Shown here piece after piece: positions 7,591 to 16,338 of a stretch of 21,320 nucleotides of DNA. The stretch comes from Bacteroidota bacterium (lineage in GTDB: Bacteria; Bacteroidota; Bacteroidia; Bacteroidales; Dysgonomonadaceae). The stretch spans positions 1 through 21,320 of the forward strand of contig JAEZZZ010000162.1 in the NCBI GenBank assembly GCA_023418255.1, in the 5' to 3' direction. The notes beneath the pieces were generated by a model that ran no database searches, had not been told where the DNA came from, and worked only from the letters and a program-made list of their open reading frames with translations. The position numbers were made by a program, and so were the translations under genes. Each line of letters opens with the position of its first letter. The stretch's first letter is position 1.

Positions 7591-7641
7591 GTCTTATTCT
7601 GAAATATTTATCAAAAGTTCGTCTTTATTCTGAATTATTTG
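7591..7641 (+). promoter_or_regulatory. Near-identical direct repeats upstream of the Fic gene
   Basis: GTCTTATTCTGAAATATTTA (7591-7610) and GTCTTTATTCTGAATTATTT (7621-7640) are imperfect copies with starts 30 bp apart, close to three helical turns. The second copy abuts the -7 element at 7642. The position and phasing suggest binding sites for a regulator, possibly the Fic protein's own N-terminal winged-helix domain. The repeats are directly visible; the function is inferred. Confidence 0.45.
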
Positions 7642-7650
7642 TATTTTTGC
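7642..7650 (+). promoter_or_regulatory. Bacteroidetes-type promoter of the Fic gene
   Basis: TATTTTTGC fits the TAnnTTTG -7 consensus and lies 29 bp before the ATG at 7680. No clear TTTG box is present 19-21 nt upstream, so initiation may depend on an activator or the flanking repeats. Confidence 0.5.
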
Positions 7651-7679
7651 AATACTTAATCTCAAAAATTTGTAATCTA

Positions 7680-9176
7680 ATGGATTTTAACAAAGAAATA
7701 CTATTCAGCTCATCTGAACCTAATTTTTCTCGCAAGCTTTCACGAGCCGAAGTTGACGGGAAACTACGAAAAATAGCTCCACGCATTTACACAACTAACT
7801 TATTGGATGCACCGGAAAATATTATACGAAGGAATTTCTTTGAAATATTGGCTTGGCGTTTCCCGGATGCAGTAATTTCGCATCGGAGTGCCATAGAGCT
7901 TCGTCCGACCGAAGAAGGACATTTTTTTATGACATCGTCTTACAACCGTAGGATTACCGATTTGCCCGGCTTAACAATCAATATTTACAAGGGAAAACCA
8001 GCTTTGAAAAGCGATACAAATTTTAATGGGCTGTACATTTCGTCAGAATACCGGTATATGCTGGAAAATCTACAAACATCGAGAAAAACAAAAGATGGAA
8101 GCGAGAAAAACCTGCCTCAGTCGGCCATTGAAGAACGACTTGAACAGATGATTTTGCTGGGCGATGAAAAACGTTTAAATGAATTCAAAGACAAGACACG
8201 TGAAATTGCAGAAGAGTTGGAAATGATGAAAGAGTTTGAAAAATTATCTGCCATTATTTCTGCGTTATTAAACACTCATAGTTCTGAAGTATTAGAAAGT
8301 GAGACCGCAAAAGCACGAGCCACAGGCAGTCCTTTTGATAAAAATAGAATTGAGTTATTTAAAATACTTTTTGAACAACTCAAAGACCGTTTTTTTACGG
8401 AAAGACGTGATAAAAATAATGATGAAATCTCTTTTCGTATGTTTTCTTTCTTTGAAAGCTATTTTTCGAACTATATCGAAGGAACAAAGTTTGAAATAAA
8501 TGAAGCCAAGCAGATTGTGGATACCGGCGTAACTATCCCCAAACGGGTGGAAGATTCACATGATATTTTGGGTACATTTGCTGTGCTTTCCAACCGGCAT
8601 GAGATGCAAAAATCCCCGAAAACGGCTGATGAACTCATCGTGCTACTTAAACACCGACATAGAATTATGATGAGCGGTCGTCCGGACTTTAACCCCGGAG
8701 TTTTCAAACAGATAAACAATCAGGCAGGAAATACCTTATTTGTAGATTATCGTCACGTGGAAGGAACACTAAGATACGGTTTTCGTTATTTTCAATTATT
8801 GAAAGAACCTTTGGCAAAAGCCATTTATATGATGTTTCTTATTAGTGAAGTACATCCGTTTTTAGATGGCAACGGACGCATAGCCCGCATAATGATGAAT
8901 GCCGAATTGGTCTGTGGAGAGCAATCCCGCATCATTATTCCTACGGTATTTCGGGAAGATTATTTACTGGCATTACGAAAATTGTCGCGAAAAAAAGAAC
9001 CCGATACTTACATCCGTGTAATGGAAAAATTGCACCATTTCAGTGATAATCTCTACGGACAAGATTTTGATGAACTTAATCGTTACTTACAGGATTCCAA
9101 TGCTTATGAAGAACCGGAAGAGGGCAAACTACAATGGATTGACAGAACTTTTTCGTCAAAAAGTGAACTTCTTTAA
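7680..9176 (+). CDS. Fic-domain AMPylase with AbiEi-like N-terminal domain
   Basis: Fic enzymes usually transfer AMP or another nucleotide moiety to a hydroxyl on a target protein. This 498-residue protein has the complete active-site loop HPFLDGNGRIAR (392-403), with catalytic His392. A class II-type inhibitory motif is visible upstream as S-NYI-EG (Ser263-Gly268), so the enzyme should be self-restrained. Residues about 15-110 (GKLRKIAPRIYTTN, then FPDAVISHRSAIEL) look like the winged-helix and adjoining domain of AbiEi-type antitoxins. That would make this an antitoxin-like plus Fic fusion. I take ATG 7680; an upstream in-frame TTG at 7647 lies within the promoter. The gene has its own promoter and sits between topB and the DUF1896 gene, so it is likely accessory cargo, for toxin, defence or host manipulation. 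Its target is unknown. Confidence 0.88.
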   Translation: MDFNKEILFSSSEPNFSRKLSRAEVDGKLRKIAPRIYTTNLLDAPENIIRRNFFEILAWRFPDAVISHRSAIELRPTEEGHFFMTSSYNRRITDLPGLTINIYKGKPALKSDTNFNGLYISSEYRYMLENLQTSRKTKDGSEKNLPQSAIEERLEQMILLGDEKRLNEFKDKTREIAEELEMMKEFEKLSAIISALLNTHSSEVLESETAKARATGSPFDKNRIELFKILFEQLKDRFFTERRDKNNDEISFRMFSFFESYFSNYIEGTKFEINEAKQIVDTGVTIPKRVEDSHDILGTFAVLSNRHEMQKSPKTADELIVLLKHRHRIMMSGRPDFNPGVFKQINNQAGNTLFVDYRHVEGTLRYGFRYFQLLKEPLAKAIYMMFLISEVHPFLDGNGRIARIMMNAELVCGEQSRIIIPTVFREDYLLALRKLSRKKEPDTYIRVMEKLHHFSDNLYGQDFDELNRYLQDSNAYEEPEEGKLQWIDRTFSSKSELL

Positions 9177-9272
9177 CATCAAATATACACGCAATAAAAT
9201 AATGCCATTTTCCAAATCAGCCTTATTTTCTTGCGAACAATATCCACCACTAAATCCAAAAAAATAAACAAA

Positions 9273-9737
9273 ATGACAACAACAAAAACCACCACCCCAA
9301 AAGACGAGAGTGAAGACCTGTCCTATTTCACGCTCACGCTGCAATCCTTTCTTAACGAAAGTTTTCCCGAATTGGCAAACGACAAAACGTTTATCGGGGA
9401 GCGTTCCGAACTTGCCGCACAAACATACGCCGATGCACTTCTGGCAGGACATACACATCCCGAAGCATCGGAACTTTCCAATGAAGCGCTGTATGAAGGA
9501 TTGCACTTTTCCAAATTCGATATGCTGTTCAAGGTTATCTGCAACGAGTTTGACAGCCAAATGGCAGATGACGAACTGCGACCGTTCACAATGAAAATGT
9601 ATCCGTTTTGCACGGACGTTTTCAGCAAATATTCCACGGACGAACCGGAATTTACCGACAGCGACGATTACGACTTGCTTTACACCGAACTCACGGGAAC
9701 CGTAGCCATCCATATCGAAGAGAATGGCTTATGGTAA
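9273..9737 (+). CDS. DUF1896 family protein
   Basis: This acidic protein of 154 residues has no known catalytic motif. The pattern YFTLTLQSFLNESFPELA, then AAQTYADALLAGHTHPEASELSNEALYEGLHFSKF, is characteristic of DUF1896 proteins. These nearly always precede the giant methylase-helicase gene in Bacteroidetes elements. ATG 9273 follows an A-rich stretch and is preferred to an upstream TTG at 9231. The coding end overlaps the start of the methylase-helicase gene by 14 nt, which suggests coupled translation and perhaps a partner role for the large protein. The C-terminal half is rich in Asp and Glu, consistent with binding to a basic protein or mimicking DNA; that last point is speculation. No promoter is evident in the 96-nt gap after the Fic gene. 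Confidence 0.85.
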   Translation: MTTTKTTTPKDESEDLSYFTLTLQSFLNESFPELANDKTFIGERSELAAQTYADALLAGHTHPEASELSNEALYEGLHFSKFDMLFKVICNEFDSQMADDELRPFTMKMYPFCTDVFSKYSTDEPEFTDSDDYDLLYTELTGTVAIHIEENGLW

Positions 9738-12700
9738 AAAGGCGCATTTAATCGACAATATTGAAGCAATCGCTACCGTTTTCCGGCTTGAAAAAGAAAA
9801 ACGGAAAGCCACTGCATCCGAACGTGAAATCCTATCCCGTTACAGCGGTTTTGGCGGATTGAAATGTATTCTCAATCCTGCACGAACGCTTGAAGACGCA
9901 TCTCGTTGGACGAAATCCGAATTAGACCTGTTTCCGCAGGTTGCCGATTTACATCGCCTGATACGGGAAAATTCGCAGGATGAGCGGACGTACAACCGCT
10001 ATGTGGATAGTTTGAAACAATCCGTACTAACGGCATTTTATACCCCGCCCGTAGTAGTGAAAAGCCTTGCTCAAACTTTGCGTAACCACGGAATTACGCC
10101 CGCCCGACTGCTCGAACCATCGGCAGGAACGGGTATCTTTGTCGATGCCTTCAATTCCGGAAATTCCGTAGAAACCGTAGCTTTCGAGAAAGATTTACTC
10201 ACGGGAAAAATTTTGCAACACCTGCATCCCGACACGAATGTACGCATTGAAGGATTTGAGAATATCGAAGCCAAACGGCTTGGCTCGTTCGATTTAGTGG
10301 CGAGCAATATCCCATTCGGCGATGTATCGGTGTTCGACTTGTCCTATTCACGTGGCAAGTCCGTTGCCAAACAGCAAGCCGCCAGAAGCATTCACAACTA
10401 TTTCTTTCTGAAAGGACTGGATAGTGTTCGCGAGGGAGGTATCTTGGCTTTTATCACTTCGCAAGGCGTGATGAACAGTGACCGCAATGCCCCAATTCGA
10501 GAGTATCTAATGGAGAACAGCCGTCTGATTTCGGCGGTGCGGTTGCCGAATAATCTGTTTTCGGATTATGCAGGAACGGATGTCGGCACCGATTTGATTG
10601 TGTTGCAAAAACAATCGGGGAAAGGTGTTTCCAATGATATCGAACGGAGTTTTATTGAAACCACCAATGAGGATATTTCAATAAACAGCTTGTTTACCGA
10701 TATGTCCCGAAACATCTATACCACACGCGACCGTTCCACCGATTTGTACGGAAAACCCGCTTGGGTTATGCGACACAAAGGCGGTATAAACGGCATTGTG
10801 AGCGATTTAGAGAAAACCCTGACAAAACAAATACAACAGTCCCATTTGGATATTTCACTTTTTGAAAATCAACAAGTAAAATCGTCGGTCTCTTTTTCTT
10901 TGTCAAAACCAGTTAGAGACGAAAAACAATCCATCAAGCAAAAAGTTGATATAGAAACTGTTGAAAACGCATACGATTTAATTCCTAAAAACTTAATGGG
11001 GAAACTGCCGAAACTTTACGATACGGACGACGATAAACTTATCGGCAATAAAACGGCACATTTGCGTTTTTTCTTTCCAATGGGTGCATACACGGCTTAC
11101 GTATTGGAACACGAGCCAAAAACAGGCGAACTTTTTACCCTGACTACAATGGACGGCAGGGATTGGGAGCTTGGCTACGCTTCATTGGATGAAATTCGTT
11201 CCATCAATATTGGTGGTTTGAAAGTAGAGCGGGATTTATATTTCGAGCCGACTCAACTGAAAAACATCCGCGAGTTAAAAGATTACGTGGGTAATCGTTT
11301 TACCCCCGAAATTGTCGATGCTGAAATTATGGAAGACAAATCGGTTGAAACAAAACAGGAAAACCGTCAAGTCGAAATATTTCAAATCCCGTCAGAATAC
11401 GTCCACATCAAAAAGAAACACCCTGATGCCATCGTACTTTTTAGGGTAAACGAATATTACGAAACCTATCAAAGCGATGCGGAGAAAGCATCGCCTGTTC
11501 TTGATTTGCCACTCATTCAAAACAGCAAAAATGATGACGTGAAAATCCGTTTCAAAAGTCACGAATTGGATGCGATGTTGCCCCAATTGGTACGTTCCGG
11601 ATTACGAGTTGCCATTGCCGATATATTGGAGCAGAAAATTGAAAACAAAATTTTTAATAATAACAGTCAAAAGGAACAAGAAAAAGAGCAAGAGCTAAAA
11701 TTAAAGGAAAACAATAATCCACCGGAACCACCCGAACAAGAAAACCCTGCGCTTACGCTGTACGATTTGTTCGGTTTTTCTGAGCAGGAACGTTCACAAA
11801 TAAAACCACAAAAAAAAGGACAAAAACAATTTAATAATCGGGCGAAACAAGCGATAGTTATTACGCCAAAACCGATTGTCCCTTCAAACGGAAAATTACC
11901 ACGTCCGAATCAAGAAATCATGAATAACGTTCTTGAAACGGCTTTAAGTATATCGGGAATATCCGATTTACAATCGGCACAAACTGTTTCAACAACAACG
12001 GAAATTGAAACATTGACAACAGAAAAACTTCCAACAACACAAGAAGTAGTCGACGCCTTCTTTGCCGAGATGAATCCGTACAGCATTTCCAATTTTGTGG
12101 ACGAATGGCGGTTGGAAATTCAGCACGAAGCAAGACTGAAAAAGGCAGGGCAACTTCCTGAAAAGAGATCGATGGGGGAGAAATCGGATAAAACTATAGA
12201 CAACAATAATTCAACCACACCCGTTCAAGCCGACCTTTTCGGAACAAGCCCTGCGCTTTCTTTTAAACCCCGCACTTTTATAGAAAATTGGGAGCCACAT
12301 TACCGTGAAGGTTGTTTGATTGCCGATTTGGGACAAGTTGGATTTTTGAAAAAAGACGAAAACGATCGAACGTTCTTTCATCCCTTGAATGTCAATGTCA
12401 AACAGCAAAACCGTATTGAAAGCTATATTTTGGTGCGGGATGCTTATAAGAACTTATACGCTGTTGAAGCCGAAAACAGTTTGGCTCATCCTGTTATGCG
12501 AAACGATCTGAATCGCTTTTACGACGACTTTGTGCAAAAATTCGGTCAGTTGAATACGTCCGAAAACTTGAAAGTTATCAAGATGGACACCGCCGGAAGT
12601 GATATGCCGTTTTTGGAACGCAATATTGGCGGTGTATGGCAGAAAGCCGATATTTTCAGTCGTCCTGTATCCTTTGCTACACAGGAAATCACAAAAGTGG

Positions 12701-15700
12701 ATACCGTGGAAGAAGCTCTTTCGGCATCGCTGAACAAGTTCGGACGGGTCGATTTGGATTATATGGCAAGTCTGTACGACAGTTCCCGTGAAGAGTTGAA
12801 AACCGAACTTCACGGACGTGTTTTTTTCAATCCGTTGGAAAAAGAGTATCAAATTGCCGATAAGTTTATTGCCGGAAACGTGGTGGTAAAAGCCAAAGCG
12901 GTGGAAAGGTATGTAAAGAACCACCCCGATGACGCCGAATCAGCTTTTTCCCTAAAAGCCCTGCAGGATGCCTTTCCGCAGCGTATTGAGTTTGAAGAGT
13001 TGGATTTCAATCTTGGCGAGCGGTGGATACCGGCAGAAATTTACGGTCGTTTCGCATCCGACCTGTTCGATACTGATGTAAAGATAAAATATATAGACTC
13101 TTTGGATGATTTTTCGGTGAATTGTTCCCGAAAGAACTATACTATTTGGACAAAATACGCTACCCGTTCCGAAAGCAGAACGTATGACGGCATTGCTCTA
13201 CTCAAACACGCATTGGTAAACACCACACCCGAAATAACCAAAAAAGTGATGGTGGACGGAAAGGAAACAAAGGTTCGCGACGGCGAAGCCATTCAAGCGA
13301 CCAATGCTAAAATCGACGAAATACGCGAAGCTTTTTCCGAATGGTTGCAGGCACAAAACAGCGAATTTAAAGAACGTCTGACAACGATGTACAACGAGAA
13401 ATTCAACTGTTTTGTCCGTCCCCGATACGACGGTTCGTTACAAACGTTCCCTGGGTTAAACCGCAAAAATGTAAATATTGAAGATTTATACGACAGTCAG
13501 AAAGATGCGGTTTGGATGCTGAAAATGAACGGCGGAGGCATTTGCGATCATGAGGTCGGCGCAGGTAAAACGCTGATAATGTGCTGTGCGGCACAAGAAA
13601 TGAAACGTTTGGGATTGGCTAACAAACCGATGATTATCGCCTTGAAAGCCAACGTGCACGAGATTGCCGAAACTTACCGGAAAGCCTACCCCGATGCCAA
13701 GATTATGTATCCCGGCAAAGCCGATTTCACGCCCGAAAAACGGCAGCGGATTTTCGGGGACATCAAAAACAACGATTGGGATTGTGTTATTCTTACGCAT
13801 GAGCAGTTCGGAATGCTTCCGCAATCTCCCGAAATACAGCAGGAAATTTTGCAAAAAGAGTTGAACAGCGTGGAAGAAAACTTGGAAGTGTTGCGTTCGC
13901 AAGGCAAAGAGATATCGCGTGCAATGGAAAAAGGGCTTATTGTAAGGCAAAACAATCTTACCGTGAAGTTGAAAACGTTGGCTTATGACATTGCGAATCG
14001 TAAAGACGATGTAACCGATTTCAAAATGATGGGAATAGACCATTTGTTTGTCGATGAAAGTCATCAGTTTAAAAACTTGATGTTTAACACCCGCCACAAT
14101 CGCGTGGCAGGCTTGGGCAACAGTGAAGGTAGCCAGCGGGCAATGAATATGCTTTTTGCTATCCGTACCATTCAAGAACGGACGGGCAAAGATTTGGGAG
14201 CAACTTTCCTTTCGGGGACAACCATTTCCAACTCGTTAACGGAATTGTATCTTTTATTCAAATATTTACGTCCCAAAGCATTGGAAGAACAAAACATCCG
14301 TTCGTTTGACGCGTGGGCTGCCATTTATGCCAAGAAAACCACCGATTATGAGTTCTCGGTAACGAATAATATCGTACAGAAAGAGCGTTTCCGCTATTTT
14401 ATCAAAGTCCCGGAGTTGGCACAATTTTACAACGAGATTACCGATTTCCGCACGGCAAAAGACATCGGTATAGATCGACCCGAAAAGCATGAAATTTTGC
14501 ACAACATTCCACCCACACCGCAGCAGGAGGATTTTATCCAAAAGCTGATGGAGTTTGCCAAAACGGGCGATGCCACCCTGTTGGGACGCGCTCCGCTCTC
14601 CGACAGCGAGGAAAAAGCCAAGATGCTGATTGCCACCGATTATGCCCGCAAAATGTCGCTGGACATGCGGATGGTCAGTCCGCATTACAACGACCACGTA
14701 GACAACAAAGCAAGCCATTGTGCCGCCAAAATTGCGGAATACTACCAAAGATATAATCCGCAGAAAGGAACACAGTTTGTCTTTTCCGATTTGGGAACAT
14801 TCAAGTCAAACAGCGAATGGAGCGTTTATTCCGAAATCAAACGAAAATTGGTGGAAAATCACGGCATTCCGGCAAATGAGATTCGTTTTATTCAAGAGGC
14901 GAAAACGGATAAAATACGCAAACAGTTTTTTGCCGATATGAATGCCGGAAAAATAAGGGTGCTGTTCGGTTCCACAAGTATGCTCGGAACGGGCGTGAAT
15001 GCTCAAAAGAGGGCGGTTGCCGTGCATCATCTCGATACGCCCTGGCGACCCAGCGATTTGCAGCAACGGGACGGTCGTGCTATTCGTAAAGGTAACGAAA
15101 TAGCCAAGCATTTTGCCGATAACAACGTGGATGTGGTTATTTATGCTGTAGAACGTTCGTTGGACAGCTATAAATTCAACCTGCTACATAATAAACAACT
15201 GTTTATCGACCAACTCAAAACCAATCGTTTGGGTAAGCGTACCATCGACGAGGGCAGTCTGGATGAGCAGTCGGGCATGAGTTTTTCGGAATATGTGGCC
15301 ATTCTTTCGGGAAATACCGATCTGTTGGATAAGGCACGGCTGGAAAAACAAATTGCCTCATTGGAAAGTGAGCGGCGCAGTTTCAACCAGTCCAGGGCGC
15401 AATCGCGAATTAAACTGGAGGGCATGGTCAATGAAATTGAAGCTTCACGGTATAGGATATCGCTGTTGGAGAAAGATCAAAAGCACCTGTCGGAGCGTAT
15501 TCAAAAGAACGAGTTCGGCGAAATATTAAACCCAATCCGCTTAAACGGCTTACCCGAAAACGCGACCGTAAAGCAGATTGGTGAAAAACTCAACCGCTTA
15601 TCGGAAAATGCCCGCACGCACGGATTTTATGAGGAGATTGGTTCGCTGTACGGTTTCAAACTGCTGGTAAAAACGGAGACAAGTATGAAAGACGGATTTG

Positions 15701-16074
15701 ACTTCAAAGAAAATCGGTTCCTTGTCGAAGGAGATGGAGGTATCAAATACACCTATAACAACGGAATAATGGCAACTGACCCGAAGCTGGCATCCATGAA
15801 CTTTCTGAACGCTTTGCAGAAAATTCCGACGCTGATTGATAACGAGAATAAGCGCATCACCAAAGAGCAGGTTAATCTGCCGGTACTGCGTGAAGTAGTA
15901 AATGGTCTCTGGAAAAAGGAGGAACAACTGAAAGAACTCAAAAAAGAATTGAACGAAGTGGATAAAAAGATTTTGACGGAAATTACAGCGGAAAAAGAGG
16001 GAAAAAAAGAAGAGGTTGAAAAGGAGGTGAAAACGGTGGCAGAAAAGAAAATAGGGTATGGAGTGAAGATGTAG
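9724..16074 (+). CDS. bmhA: Giant N6-adenine methylase / SNF2-like helicase (DarB/BmhA-like)
   Basis: This protein has 2116 residues. The N-terminal part carries an adenine-methyltransferase fold: RYSGFGG, AFYTPP, motif I LEPSAGTG (130-137) and motif IV as SNIPFG (194-199) instead of the usual NPPY/F. About 555-640 resembles MutS domain I (HPDAIVLFRVNEYYETY, then SGLRVAIADILEQ). Charged linkers follow, with LYDLFG (679-684) and QADLFG (835-840). The helicase has Walker A VGAGKT (1278-1283), DESH (1444-1447) and motif VI QQRDGRAIR (1780-1788). A coiled-coil region lies at about 1850-1930 and the tail is K/E-rich. The family includes phage P1 DarB antirestriction proteins and the CTn341 mobilization-region helicase BmhA. 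It probably protects or processes the element's DNA during transfer. The gene overlaps the DUF1896 gene; the bmhA name is by family resemblance only. Confidence 0.85.
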   Translation: MAYGKKAHLIDNIEAIATVFRLEKEKRKATASEREILSRYSGFGGLKCILNPARTLEDASRWTKSELDLFPQVADLHRLIRENSQDERTYNRYVDSLKQSVLTAFYTPPVVVKSLAQTLRNHGITPARLLEPSAGTGIFVDAFNSGNSVETVAFEKDLLTGKILQHLHPDTNVRIEGFENIEAKRLGSFDLVASNIPFGDVSVFDLSYSRGKSVAKQQAARSIHNYFFLKGLDSVREGGILAFITSQGVMNSDRNAPIREYLMENSRLISAVRLPNNLFSDYAGTDVGTDLIVLQKQSGKGVSNDIERSFIETTNEDISINSLFTDMSRNIYTTRDRSTDLYGKPAWVMRHKGGINGIVSDLEKTLTKQIQQSHLDISLFENQQVKSSVSFSLSKPVRDEKQSIKQKVDIETVENAYDLIPKNLMGKLPKLYDTDDDKLIGNKTAHLRFFFPMGAYTAYVLEHEPKTGELFTLTTMDGRDWELGYASLDEIRSINIGGLKVERDLYFEPTQLKNIRELKDYVGNRFTPEIVDAEIMEDKSVETKQENRQVEIFQIPSEYVHIKKKHPDAIVLFRVNEYYETYQSDAEKASPVLDLPLIQNSKNDDVKIRFKSHELDAMLPQLVRSGLRVAIADILEQKIENKIFNNNSQKEQEKEQELKLKENNNPPEPPEQENPALTLYDLFGFSEQERSQIKPQKKGQKQFNNRAKQAIVITPKPIVPSNGKLPRPNQEIMNNVLETALSISGISDLQSAQTVSTTTEIETLTTEKLPTTQEVVDAFFAEMNPYSISNFVDEWRLEIQHEARLKKAGQLPEKRSMGEKSDKTIDNNNSTTPVQADLFGTSPALSFKPRTFIENWEPHYREGCLIADLGQVGFLKKDENDRTFFHPLNVNVKQQNRIESYILVRDAYKNLYAVEAENSLAHPVMRNDLNRFYDDFVQKFGQLNTSENLKVIKMDTAGSDMPFLERNIGGVWQKADIFSRPVSFATQEITKVDTVEEALSASLNKFGRVDLDYMASLYDSSREELKTELHGRVFFNPLEKEYQIADKFIAGNVVVKAKAVERYVKNHPDDAESAFSLKALQDAFPQRIEFEELDFNLGERWIPAEIYGRFASDLFDTDVKIKYIDSLDDFSVNCSRKNYTIWTKYATRSESRTYDGIALLKHALVNTTPEITKKVMVDGKETKVRDGEAIQATNAKIDEIREAFSEWLQAQNSEFKERLTTMYNEKFNCFVRPRYDGSLQTFPGLNRKNVNIEDLYDSQKDAVWMLKMNGGGICDHEVGAGKTLIMCCAAQEMKRLGLANKPMIIALKANVHEIAETYRKAYPDAKIMYPGKADFTPEKRQRIFGDIKNNDWDCVILTHEQFGMLPQSPEIQQEILQKELNSVEENLEVLRSQGKEISRAMEKGLIVRQNNLTVKLKTLAYDIANRKDDVTDFKMMGIDHLFVDESHQFKNLMFNTRHNRVAGLGNSEGSQRAMNMLFAIRTIQERTGKDLGATFLSGTTISNSLTELYLLFKYLRPKALEEQNIRSFDAWAAIYAKKTTDYEFSVTNNIVQKERFRYFIKVPELAQFYNEITDFRTAKDIGIDRPEKHEILHNIPPTPQQEDFIQKLMEFAKTGDATLLGRAPLSDSEEKAKMLIATDYARKMSLDMRMVSPHYNDHVDNKASHCAAKIAEYYQRYNPQKGTQFVFSDLGTFKSNSEWSVYSEIKRKLVENHGIPANEIRFIQEAKTDKIRKQFFADMNAGKIRVLFGSTSMLGTGVNAQKRAVAVHHLDTPWRPSDLQQRDGRAIRKGNEIAKHFADNNVDVVIYAVERSLDSYKFNLLHNKQLFIDQLKTNRLGKRTIDEGSLDEQSGMSFSEYVAILSGNTDLLDKARLEKQIASLESERRSFNQSRAQSRIKLEGMVNEIEASRYRISLLEKDQKHLSERIQKNEFGEILNPIRLNGLPENATVKQIGEKLNRLSENARTHGFYEEIGSLYGFKLLVKTETSMKDGFDFKENRFLVEGDGGIKYTYNNGIMATDPKLASMNFLNALQKIPTLIDNENKRITKEQVNLPVLREVVNGLWKKEEQLKELKKELNEVDKKILTEITAEKEGKKEEVEKEVKTVAEKKIGYGVKM

Positions 16075-16130
16075 AAAAATTTTCTCAGAAACTTTCAGAA
16101 CTTAATAGATGGATATTTAAATCCTTTTTA

Positions 16131-16139
16131 TATCTTTGC
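16131..16139 (+). promoter_or_regulatory. Bacteroidetes-type promoter opening the cargo block
   Basis: TATCTTTGC matches TAnnTTTG. Transcription would start near 16146, giving a leader of about 205 nt before the first TetR gene. A near-palindrome, GGATATTTAAATCC (16111-16124), sits in the spacer region and could be an operator. No clear TTTG box is seen upstream. Confidence 0.5.
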
Positions 16140-16143
16140 AACG

Positions 16144-16338
16144 AATACTTTCGTATTAAAAAGCAAATATTGAACATTCGTATTCATTCGTAACGAAAAA
16201 CGGGCAAATTTTTCAATAGAAAACGAGATAAATACGCATGACTTTCGTATGTCATAAAATGACGGTACGAGTCAGCTTATTATCGTTTTCTTGGATGCCC
16301 GTCCATTCGTTACGTAATAAGATTGTTCTCGTACCGTT
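16144..16338 (+). ncRNA. Long structured leader RNA with nested stems and a possible pseudoknot
   Basis: This is a non-coding stretch between the methylase-helicase gene and the first TetR gene. A 5-bp hairpin lies at 16144-16157. Three stacked helices follow: CGTAACGAA (16189-16197) with TTCGTTACG (16306-16314), ACGGGCA (16200-16206) with TGCCCGT (16296-16302), and GAAAACGA (16219-16226) with TCGTTTTC (16283-16290). Inside are hairpins ATGAC/GTCAT (16238-16255) and TGAC/GTCA (16260-16274). The last hairpin's loop belongs to ACGGTACGAG (16262-16271), which is perfectly complementary to CTCGTACCGT (16328-16337), outside the big stem. This gives either a pseudoknot or an alternative fold close to the TetR start codon. 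A cis-regulatory RNA is the simplest reading; I recognise no named riboswitch family. Confidence 0.6.

Noticed and set aside
7647..7679. TTG start giving a Fic protein 11 residues longer
   Set aside because: The TTG falls inside the -7 promoter element TATTTTTGC, so it would not be transcribed from that promoter. ATG 7680 is well placed.
13486..14175. 229-codon open frame on the minus strand
   Set aside because: It lies fully inside the helicase core of the methylase-helicase gene, whose motifs are all in the plus frame. The minus product is rich in Phe/His and has no domain pattern.
16144..16338. Integron attC-like site or twister ribozyme as explanation of the structured leader
   Set aside because: The outer arms do not fit the RYYYAAC/GTTRRRY boxes of attC, and I could not place the conserved loop sequences of twister or hammerhead cores.
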